Assembly: GCA_002314435.1 (NCBI GenBank)
Contig: DCFV01000036.1
Span: 940 to 6,084 of the forward strand
DNA length: 5,145 nt
Origin: Acidobacteriaceae bacterium UBA1795
GTDB taxonomy: Bacteria; Acidobacteriota; Terriglobia; Terriglobales; Acidobacteriaceae
Reading direction: 5' to 3'
The translations under genes were made by a program, and so were the position numbers. Below are positions 1 to 5,145 of this stretch, piece by piece. Within the stretch, counting starts at the first letter, position 1. The number at the start of each line of letters is the position of its first letter. The notes below the pieces were generated by a model that was given only the letters and a program-made list of their open reading frames with translations, ran no database searches and was not told the origin of the DNA.

Positions 1-560
1 TCGGCGCCTTCATCGAGATCGAGGATGGCATCGACGGTCTGGTGCACGTCTCGAACCTGAGCTGGACCAAGCGCGTCAAGCACCCCTCTGAAGTTGTGAA
101 GAAGGGTGAAAAGGTCAAAGCTGTTGTTCTCGGCGTCGAGCCGCAGAACCGCCGCCTCTCGCTCGGCATCAAGCAGCTCCAGCCCGACGTCTGGGAGAGC
201 TTCTTCGCCCAGCATCGCGTTGGTGACGTGGTCCACGGCAAGGTGCTGCGCACTGCGCAGTTCGGAGCCTTCGTCGAAATCGCCGAGGGAGTCGAGGGCC
301 TGTGCCACATCTCCGAGGCTGTGGGCGAGGACGGCGGACCGGCCAACATCGAACAGGGCCAGGAGCACGAGTTCAAGATCATCAAGATCAACGTGGAAGA
401 GAAGAAGGTCGGCCTCAGCCTCCGTGCCATCGGGCAGGAAGCCAGCCGCGCCGTCGTCGAGAGCTACAAGGCGGATACGCACAAGCACCCCGTCTCCAGC
501 TCCACCACTACACTTGGCGATCTCCTCAACTGGCGCAAGAGCGAACAGAGCGACCGCTAA
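1..560 (+). CDS. rpsA: 30S ribosomal protein S1, C-terminal part (5' end outside window)
   Basis: S1 is the large RNA-binding protein of the 30S subunit. It holds mRNA near the ribosome and helps start translation on structured or weak-SD messages. The reading frame is open from position 3 to the TAA at 558-560, giving 185 visible residues. They contain most of one S1 (OB-fold) repeat, from GAFIEIEDGIDGLVHVS to RRLSLGIKQL. A linker containing PDVW and a complete final S1 repeat follow, from GDVVHGKVLRTAQFGAFVEI to KKVGLSLRA. A polar tail ends in TTTLGDLLNWRK. The GAFVEI...G(V/I)(D/E)GL(V/C)H(V/I)S and (R/K)xxLSL signatures recur in both repeats, as expected for S1 rather than a single-repeat protein. 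By comparison with E. coli S1 these are probably repeats 5 and 6. The GTG at 42 is an internal valine, not a start. A strong terminator follows 21 nt after the stop. Confidence 0.95.
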   Translation, partial: GAFIEIEDGIDGLVHVSNLSWTKRVKHPSEVVKKGEKVKAVVLGVEPQNRRLSLGIKQLQPDVWESFFAQHRVGDVVHGKVLRTAQFGAFVEIAEGVEGLCHISEAVGEDGGPANIEQGQEHEFKIIKINVEEKKVGLSLRAIGQEASRAVVESYKADTHKHPVSSSTTTLGDLLNWRKSEQSDR

Positions 561-581
561 ACCGCTCCGCAAGCAAACCAA

Positions 582-614
582 AACGGCCGCCCTTCGGGGC
601 GGCCGTTGTCTTTT
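582..614 (+). terminator. Rho-independent terminator after rpsA, probably bidirectional
   Basis: An 11-bp perfect stem pairs 582-592 with 597-607 around a UUCG tetraloop (593-596) closed by C-G, the exceptionally stable cUUCGg form. It is followed by GTCTTTTA, a short T-rich run. It begins 21 nt after the rpsA stop. Read on the minus strand, the same stem is followed by TTTTGGTTTG, so it could also stop transcripts arriving from the convergent metalloprotein gene, although it lies about 135 nt beyond that gene's stop codon. Confidence 0.92.
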
Positions 615-741
615 ACCATTCGCATCTTTCGAAGCTTTTAGCCCAAACGCACCTGCGCAACGTGGCAGTCTAAAGACCTGCATTTCGCAGTTACTTCCGA
701 ACTGGCCACGATGCTTCCAAGATTTCAGGTGGATTAATCTC

Positions 742-1743
742 TCACTCGCGCCGGCGCATTTTATTGGATTCCTCAAATAACATATTTCGATATTGATCAC
801 CATCCGCGCTAGATAGGAGCGCTATCTGCTCATCCCAACCCTGTCTGTTGGTCCTGTCGACCTCCGAAGCTGCTGCGTGAAATAGATCCTGGAGGCGCGG
901 TGAAGTGAACCACGATTGTTTGACATGGCCAAATTGGCCACACCACATCTTCGCAACGTGGATCACATAATCGATCCGTACTGGTACGGGGGGATGCGTC
1001 AACCGATCCAAGGGCAACTTTATGCTTTCGGGCCATAACGTACTGAAGAAAGCCATCAGCGACAAGAAAAAACAAGACATAATCAGTTCATCGCAATCAA
1101 CAGCGGGCATGTTCTCCTGCCCCAATAGAATCAGTTGTCGCAGTCTCCATGGGCTGCGAAGAAGAAAAGCCAAAACGAGATATGTGGCATATCCGTCCGC
1201 ATCGAGTTCCTCAACTTGTGAGTCGATACTTCCGCAAGTGGTCTGAGGAACCAGTTCGGTCCACACCCCGCTGGGTTCTCTTCCCGCACTGTGCTCGTGA
1301 ATAAGATGGGTGTATTCATGCGCGGTGAGGAAAAGCAACTGAATGTGGCCGAGATAGCTCCAGAGGATATCCGGCCGTAAGGTGCCCGAGTCAAGATGCA
1401 AAAGTTGCAGTACAGCCGACGACCTGCTTAGGTGGCGTGAAACATCCGTAACGGACTTGATCAAAGGCAAAGTCAATGCGATGAACCAGAAGCGCTCATG
1501 CGGTATGGCGTGTGCATTCGTGACGGTCGCGAGAAGGTAGTCGAAATGGAATGGTGGGTGCACGACACCGCCAGAGGCATTCGCATTTTCCATTTGGAGT
1601 GCATCGTTCGTCTCAATTTGAAGACCGTACAGAAAGGTTCGAAGCGATGGCGAGCCAACCCGCTCGACGTCTAGTTTTCCGGAGTAACTTTTCGGGAAAT
1701 TCTCTTTTACGTAGCGGTCGAGAATTATTTCTGGCGGCATCAT
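742..1743 (-). CDS. Putative zinc metallopeptidase (HExxH / ExxAD, M48-like gluzincin), function unknown
   Basis: I do not recognise a named family, but the motif order is that of gluzincin zinc peptidases. In the 333-residue product from the ATG at 1743, HEYTH lies at residues 142-146 (two Zn-ligand His and the catalytic Glu). EELDAD at 178-183 contains an ExxAD that would give the third ligand, Glu179. THPPVPVRI at 249-257 resembles the HP...R element after the active site in M48 enzymes. Upstream, NAHA then FWFIALTLPLI (76-95) resembles the NA.A...i.v..gLl strand-helix before HExxH in M48. A hydrophobic stretch near 219-237 could be buried or membrane-associated; no signal peptide is evident. 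E. coli Lit (U49) has a broadly similar order, so a Lit-like role is possible but unsupported. Start: the frame opens at a TTG (1773), but ATG-ATG at 1743/1740 is preferred because a TATAAT box lies between them. Sampled G+C is well below the neighbours, suggesting horizontal acquisition. The reading frame is intact. Confidence 0.8.
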   Translation of the reverse strand: MMPPEIILDRYVKENFPKSYSGKLDVERVGSPSLRTFLYGLQIETNDALQMENANASGGVVHPPFHFDYLLATVTNAHAIPHERFWFIALTLPLIKSVTDVSRHLSRSSAVLQLLHLDSGTLRPDILWSYLGHIQLLFLTAHEYTHLIHEHSAGREPSGVWTELVPQTTCGSIDSQVEELDADGYATYLVLAFLLRSPWRLRQLILLGQENMPAVDCDELIMSCFFLSLMAFFSTLWPESIKLPLDRLTHPPVPVRIDYVIHVAKMWCGQFGHVKQSWFTSPRLQDLFHAAASEVDRTNRQGWDEQIALLSSADGDQYRNMLFEESNKMRRRE

Positions 1744-1750
1744 GGTCCGG

Positions 1751-1756
1751 ATTATA
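1751..1756 (-). promoter_or_regulatory. Consensus -10 box, candidate leaderless promoter of the metalloprotein gene
   Basis: The minus strand reads TATAAT here, a six-of-six match to the sigma70-type -10 consensus, with 7 nt between it and the ATG at 1743. A transcript starting at the usual distance from such a box would begin at or within a base or two of the ATG, so the mRNA would be leaderless. No Shine-Dalgarno sequence precedes this ATG, which fits. The -35 side is poor: GGTTCA at 17-nt spacing or TTCATT at 15-nt spacing are the best available. Confidence 0.45.
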
Positions 1757-1793
1757 GTTCCGCATTCCCGCAATGAACCTGCGTCCGAAGCAC

Positions 1794-1837
1794 CTAGTTG
1801 ACGTATTAGCGCCTAACTAGAGATAACCGATTTAGGC
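1794..1837. repeat. Two overlapping inverted repeats sharing a central arm
   Basis: CTAGTT (1794-1799) is the exact reverse complement of AACTAG (1815-1820). GCCTAA (1811-1816) is the exact reverse complement of TTAGGC (1832-1837). Both pairs have a 15-nt spacer, and their arms overlap in the central block 1811-1820 (GCCTAACTAG). The centre can therefore pair left or right but not both ways at full length. A smaller TTAG-CGC-CTAA palindrome sits at 1806-1816. The cluster lies about 40-80 bp upstream of the candidate -10 box of the metalloprotein gene and downstream of the transporter stop. Regulator sites, an RNA switch or a scar of insertion are all possible. Confidence 0.5.
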
Positions 1838-1882
1838 CAGTCGTTCATCCAGGAAAACCTCGACCCAAAGTAAAAGTAAGAC

Positions 1883-3094
1883 CTAGCCGTCGCCTCTCCC
1901 CGTCCCAGCCAGCACCACCACAATCCCCAGCGCCGCCAGCACGCACCCCAGCGCGAACACAAACACACTCGCATACCCGAAGCCGCCGATCACCCAGCCT
2001 GCCACCGGCCCCACCAGAAAGAACGACACGTCCGCAAAGCCCGTGTAGACGCCCAGCGCCGTCCCGCGGCTGCGCACCGGCACGCGCTTCACCGCCTCCA
2101 CGCCCAACGCCGGAAACACCAGCGAGAAACCAATCCCCGCCAGCGCCGCGCCTCCCGCCGCCATCCAGGGAGAAACCGCCCGCCACAGCAGCAGCACGCC
2201 GACGGACTCGACGATCAGCGAAGTAATGCCCACGCGGAACCCGCCGTAGTGGCTGATGGTGCGAATGAAGAGCAGCCGCACTGCCACAAACGCCACGCCG
2301 AACGCCGTAAGGCACAGCGCCGCGCCGTTCCAGTGTCGGCTCGCGTAGAAGAGCGTCACAAACGTGGCCAACACGCTGTAGCCCACGCCGCCCAACGCCA
2401 GCCCCATGCCGTGCGGGGTCACGCGGCCCAGCACGTCGCGAAACGGCAGATGTTCGCCCGGCGTCACCGTCACCGGCCGCTTGCTACTGGCCAGCGCCAG
2501 GCTCACCACGCTTACCAGCACCGTCAACAGTCCAATCGGCGCCAGCCCCCACGCCTGCTCCATCACCACGCCCAGCGGCGCGCCCAGCGCCAGCGCCCCG
2601 TAGGTCGATACGCCGTTAAACGAGATCACCTTGGCTGTATATTCCTGCCCCGCCGCCGTAATGCCCCACAGCGTCGCTCCCGTTGAACCCAGGCTCTCGC
2701 CCACACCCAGCAACAACCGGCTCATCATCAGTACTGTCACGGCGGCCCATGGTGCGCGGTGGACGAGTGGCGCCGCCGTCAGCAGTGCGCCGCTTGCCGC
2801 GCATATGCCCATGCCCCACAGCACAGAGATCTTCGCGCCAGCCGTGTCGCTGATGCGCCCCGCCCATGGCCTGCTCAGGAACGTGGCAATGTACTGCACA
2901 CTGATGACGAAGCCTGCCAGCGCCGCGCTGAACCCCATGCGCAGGTGTACATACGCCGGCAGAATCGCCAGCGGCAGCCCGATTGAGAGGTACACGATGA
3001 AAGTGAAGTAGGTGTAGGTGAGAATCTGCCGCGTGCTGCCCCGCGCTTCATGCGAAGAGGAAGCTGCACCAGCGTCTGTAGAGGAAGTATTCAT
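1883..3094 (-). CDS. MFS transporter, YfcJ/YhhS-like
   Basis: This is a 403-residue inner-membrane permease of the major facilitator superfamily with about twelve hydrophobic segments in two halves, split by a polar loop near residues 204-228. Recognisable pieces are the loop 2-3 motif A equivalent (RPWAGRISDTAGAK, 75-88), RLLLGVGES with a following TGATLWG (126-144), and ALGAPLG (169-175, motif C region). In the C-terminal half FPALGVEAVKRVP and RGTALGVY (327-350) are followed by VGPVAG. From memory, FPALGVE.VKRVP...RGTALG.Y and SFNG...YGALALGAPLG closely match E. coli YfcJ and YhhS, annotated as broad or putative exporters; the substrate here cannot be inferred. The ATG at 3094 is the only plausible start: the frame upstream contains no ATG, GTG or TTG before a stop at about 3134-3136. 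It lacks an SD-like sequence (the upstream minus strand is C/T-rich). The stop is TAG. Confidence 0.93.
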   Translation of the reverse strand: MNTSSTDAGAASSSHEARGSTRQILTYTYFTFIVYLSIGLPLAILPAYVHLRMGFSAALAGFVISVQYIATFLSRPWAGRISDTAGAKISVLWGMGICAASGALLTAAPLVHRAPWAAVTVLMMSRLLLGVGESLGSTGATLWGITAAGQEYTAKVISFNGVSTYGALALGAPLGVVMEQAWGLAPIGLLTVLVSVVSLALASSKRPVTVTPGEHLPFRDVLGRVTPHGMGLALGGVGYSVLATFVTLFYASRHWNGAALCLTAFGVAFVAVRLLFIRTISHYGGFRVGITSLIVESVGVLLLWRAVSPWMAAGGAALAGIGFSLVFPALGVEAVKRVPVRSRGTALGVYTGFADVSFFLVGPVAGWVIGGFGYASVFVFALGCVLAALGIVVVLAGTGRGDG

Positions 3095-3118
3095 GAGCAG
3101 GGGGAGGGAACCGACAGC

Positions 3119-3135
3119 GAGGAACGTTCTTCCTC
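3119..3135 (-). promoter_or_regulatory. Small hairpin/palindrome in the leader of the MFS gene
   Basis: On the minus strand GAGGAA and TTCCTC form a 6-bp perfect stem around a 5-nt loop (GAACG). The 8-bp palindrome GAACGTTC overlaps it at 3122-3129. It starts 24 nt upstream of the transporter ATG and 1 nt downstream of a TATACT sequence. It may act as a DNA operator or as a structure in the leader RNA; the stem is too short and lacks a T run, so it is not a terminator. Confidence 0.35.
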
Positions 3136-3136
3136 A

Positions 3137-3142
3137 AGTATA
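3137..3142 (-). promoter_or_regulatory. Possible -10 box for the MFS gene
   Basis: The minus strand reads TATACT, five of six against TATAAT, placed so that transcription would start near 3130 and leave a leader of roughly 36 nt before the ATG at 3094. No -35 hexamer or extended -10 TG is present at normal spacing, so this is a weak candidate that would need an activator if real. Confidence 0.25.
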
Positions 3143-3173
3143 GCGAAAGCTGAACTTGGCGCCGCGCTTGGTA

Positions 3174-3199
3174 CCCCGGCCTCGCGCACGAGACCAGGG
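3174..3199 (-). terminator. GC-rich hairpin after the S9 peptidase gene, no U tract
   Basis: Positions 3174-3184 and 3189-3199 form an 11-bp stem with two G-T wobbles (counted for the minus-strand RNA) around the 4-nt loop TGCG. On the minus strand it begins 18 nt after the peptidase TAG. The sequence after it (TACCAAGCGC) has no T run, so it is not a canonical intrinsic terminator. It may protect the 3' end, pause polymerase or be chance in GC-rich DNA. Confidence 0.35.
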
Positions 3200-3216
3200 A
3201 AACCACAGAACTCCTC

Positions 3217-5145
3217 CTACTTCGCAGCCTCCGTCCCCAGAGCCTTCTCCAGGAATTCCACCAATCGCTGCCGCGCATCGTATCCGTGCCACGGCTCGGG
3301 CGAGGGCCGGCCATACATGCCCACGGCCAGCGGCCCGTGATTCTCGCGCGGATAGGTCACCAGCTCCACAGGCACGCCCTCCTGCCGGAGCGCGCGATAC
3401 ATCTCCTGCGCCTGCCCCAGCGGGTCGGTCGTGTCCGCCTGCCCTTGCAGCAGCAGAAACGGCGTCTTTGCCTTCGCAGCGCCCGACAACGGGCTCTGCC
3501 GCCACGCGTCTTTTATGTGCTCCCACGGCTTGCCGAAATACCACCGGTCGTACCAGGAGCCACTCTCGGTGCCGTACTCGCTGAACTGGTCGATCACCGG
3601 CGCCGCGCTGATAATCCCCTTGAAGCGGTTCGTCTTGCCTTCAACAAACGCAGCCATCTCGCCGCCATAGCTGTAGCCCATCAGCGCCATACGGTTCGCA
3701 TCCAGCGGATGCTTGGCCAGCACCGCGTCCACGCCCGCCATCACGTCGCGATAGTCGCCGCCGCCCAGGTCGTTCTTGTTGGCCGCGCCAAACTTCACGC
3801 CGTAGTTCGATGACCCCCGAACGTTCGGCCTCAGAATCGCCCAGCCATGCCCAAGCAAAAACGCAGCAAACGGATCGTAGCGATTCTCCCATGCGCCAAA
3901 CGGCCCGCCGTGCACGTCCACAATCAGCGGAACCTTCTTCCCGCCCGCATCCGGCGGAAGGTAGAGCAGCCCCTCGATCGTGAGCCCGTCGCTGTTCCAT
4001 GTCACCAGCTCGGGTTCAACCGCGCGAAGCCCCGCTGGCGCCAGTTCGGGGGTTTGCAGTACAGCGCATCCATCGCCAAGATGCTCGGCAAAGCACAGTC
4101 TCGTCGGTTGCGAGCCGCTCTCTGCCAGCCAGAGCCAGCCCGTCTGCTTGCGATTGGTGTTCAGCCCGCTCACCAGCGGCGCCCCAAAATCGACTGCAAC
4201 CGGCCCGATCTTGCCATCGAGCGTGAGTCTGACCACAGCCCCGCGCGTGCCAATGCTTGCTGCTGCAATCACCCCGCCATCAGGTGGAAAGTAGAGAGTG
4301 CCCGCATTCAGCTGCCCGAGGAAGCCACCCGACAGCCGCACTGGCTTGGCCGTCGCCTCGCCCAATGCCAGTGCAAACAGCTCGTCATAGCCAGGGGGTG
4401 CGTCTTCCGGCGTCTGCGCGGCGAACACGATCGTGTTGCCGTCCGCGCTTAAGGCGCCTCCGCGCACCGTCGCCGGAATCGCATCCAACTTTGCCGCCTT
4501 CTCCGGACCCGCCGCATCTACCAGCCACGCCGCGCCCGCCGGCCCCAGATCTTCAATGTCGTTCGGAGCTTCAGTAAACACCAGCATTCGGTCTGCCGCT
4601 TGCGACCACGCCGCCCCGTGCACATCCGGCGCAACGGCCACGACCTTCAGCCCGCCGTCCACCATTCCGTCGGCCTTCAGAGCTGCCAGATAGAGTCGCG
4701 TGCCGTGCTTCTCATGGTTCACCCACTCGGCATCGGCCTTCGCGTCCTTCTGCTTCTTCTCGCCCGACGTCTCCGGATCGCGCGCCCACACCGCCAGCCA
4801 CTTGCCGTCGGCCGAGAGCGCGTAACCCGCTACGTCAATCTCAACCGTTTCGTCCTTCCGGGCTTCAGGCTTCTTGTCGTCGGACTTCTCCTCCGCGCTT
4901 GCAGGCGGAATCGCGTTCTTCTCCTTTGACTCGTCGACTGGCGGCACAATCTTTAGCTCGTACGGCGCAGCCTCGCCGCCGCGCAGGTCCAGTCGAAATA
5001 ACTGCGTGTGCTCGCTGCGCTTCGCCAGAAAAAAGATCGCCGTTCCATCCGGAGCCCACTGCGCTCCATGCTCGCCGCGCTTGTCGGCCGGTGGCGCAAA
5101 CGTGATCTGCCGCGCCTTCTCTTTGCCGCTCACCGGCGCTAACCA
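3217..5145 (-). CDS. S9 family peptidase (prolyl oligopeptidase / acylaminoacyl-peptidase type), N-terminus outside window
   Basis: This is a serine peptidase that would release short N-terminal peptides or acylated residues from oligopeptides. S9 enzymes of this type are often periplasmic in such bacteria, but the N-terminus and any signal peptide are not visible. The frame runs off the right edge (642 codons seen), so the GTG at 5133 is internal. Numbering from it, residues 1 to about 370 are the beta-propeller, with repeated SADGK/W-type blade motifs (LSADGKWLAVWARDP, LSADGNTIVFAAQ). The alpha/beta hydrolase domain follows from about 375. It has the oxyanion-loop HGGP (408-411), the NVRGSSNYG segment, GYSYGG with nucleophile Ser488, GQADTTDP with Asp567, and ENHG with His599. 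The triad is complete and correctly spaced, so the enzyme should be active. Two Lys/Glu/Asp-rich stretches (about 66-97 and 121-137) interrupt early blades. The stop is TAG at 3217-3219. Confidence 0.93.
   Translation of the reverse strand, partial: WLAPVSGKEKARQITFAPPADKRGEHGAQWAPDGTAIFFLAKRSEHTQLFRLDLRGGEAAPYELKIVPPVDESKEKNAIPPASAEEKSDDKKPEARKDETVEIDVAGYALSADGKWLAVWARDPETSGEKKQKDAKADAEWVNHEKHGTRLYLAALKADGMVDGGLKVVAVAPDVHGAAWSQAADRMLVFTEAPNDIEDLGPAGAAWLVDAAGPEKAAKLDAIPATVRGGALSADGNTIVFAAQTPEDAPPGYDELFALALGEATAKPVRLSGGFLGQLNAGTLYFPPDGGVIAAASIGTRGAVVRLTLDGKIGPVAVDFGAPLVSGLNTNRKQTGWLWLAESGSQPTRLCFAEHLGDGCAVLQTPELAPAGLRAVEPELVTWNSDGLTIEGLLYLPPDAGGKKVPLIVDVHGGPFGAWENRYDPFAAFLLGHGWAILRPNVRGSSNYGVKFGAANKNDLGGGDYRDVMAGVDAVLAKHPLDANRMALMGYSYGGEMAAFVEGKTNRFKGIISAAPVIDQFSEYGTESGSWYDRWYFGKPWEHIKDAWRQSPLSGAAKAKTPFLLLQGQADTTDPLGQAQEMYRALRQEGVPVELVTYPRENHGPLAVGMYGRPSPEPWHGYDARQRLVEFLEKALGTEAAK

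Noticed and set aside
665..681. Bulged GCAGTC/GAC-C-TGC hairpin between rpsA and the metalloprotein gene
   Set aside because: It is six pairs with a bulge and no T run on either strand, so it is not distinguishable from chance.
106..780. Long plus-strand frame overlapping rpsA
   Set aside because: It is Arg/Ser/Pro-rich, typical of the off-frame of GC-rich coding DNA, and conflicts with the clear S1 repeats.
1744..1773. TTG start at 1773 extending the metalloprotein by 10 residues
   Set aside because: Only a weak AGG precedes it. A consensus -10 box lies between it and the tandem ATGs, so 1743 was preferred; TTG remains possible.
1838..1882. Terminator for the MFS gene
   Set aside because: The minus strand has short T runs (ACTTTTACTTT, GGTTTTCC) but no stem preceding them, so I see no intrinsic terminator.
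1845..2315. Minus-strand 156-residue frame overlapping the transporter
   Set aside because: It is a Gly/Arg/Ala-rich frame-shifted reading of the MFS gene with no family resemblance.
3286..3813. Plus-strand frames opposite the S9 peptidase
   Set aside because: They are antisense shadows of a GC-rich gene with complete catalytic motifs and no recognisable domains of their own.
5131..5133. GTG as the start of the S9 peptidase
   Set aside because: The frame continues upstream to the window edge (WLAP before it) and the first propeller blade is already under way, so the gene is 5'-truncated by the window.
1..5145. A complete new multi-gene system, CRISPR array, tRNA or mobile element
   Set aside because: There are no spaced repeats, cloverleaf or transposase/integrase motifs. 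The only unusual gene is the single metalloprotein, and its neighbours look like unrelated core genes.

Overview
The window is bacterial chromosomal DNA with compact, mostly GC-rich coding sequence. One line counted in the transporter gene (1981-2040) is 40/60 G+C. A ribosomal protein S1 tail, a secreted-type S9 prolyl-oligopeptidase-family peptidase and a YfcJ/YhhS-like MFS transporter in a high-GC background would suit an acidobacterium of the Terriglobus/Granulicella/Edaphobacter kind. That is an impression from sequence style; no marker was compared against a database.

Layout. Positions 1-560 (+) hold the 3' end of rpsA, closed by a near-perfect 11-bp C(UUCG)G terminator (582-614) that also has a T-rich flank for the opposite strand. 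The other three genes all lie on the minus strand and converge on rpsA. In their own direction of transcription they are an S9 peptidase (3217-5145, N-terminus off the right edge), an MFS transporter (1883-3094) and a zinc-metallopeptidase-like protein of unknown role (742-1743). Gaps of 122 nt (peptidase to transporter) and 139 nt (transporter to the preferred metalloprotein start) separate them. Each gap holds inverted repeats and a possible -10 box, so they look like separate transcription units rather than a tight operon.

The rpsA, peptidase and transporter genes are ordinary. The metalloprotein gene stands out. Its sampled G+C is roughly 42-48%, against about 67% in the neighbouring transporter gene. 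It encodes HExxH, ExxAD and HPP-x3-R motifs in the order used by M48-type gluzincins, and a perfect TATAAT lies 7 nt before its best ATG, which suggests a leaderless mRNA. Just upstream is a cluster of overlapping inverted repeats sharing one central arm. It looks like a single-gene accessory insertion between core genes. Its function cannot be read from the sequence, and nothing here shows a complete new multi-gene system.

No tRNA, rRNA, CRISPR array, transposase or integrase was seen. The stretch 615-741 between the rpsA terminator and the metalloprotein stop codon has no gene that I can support.
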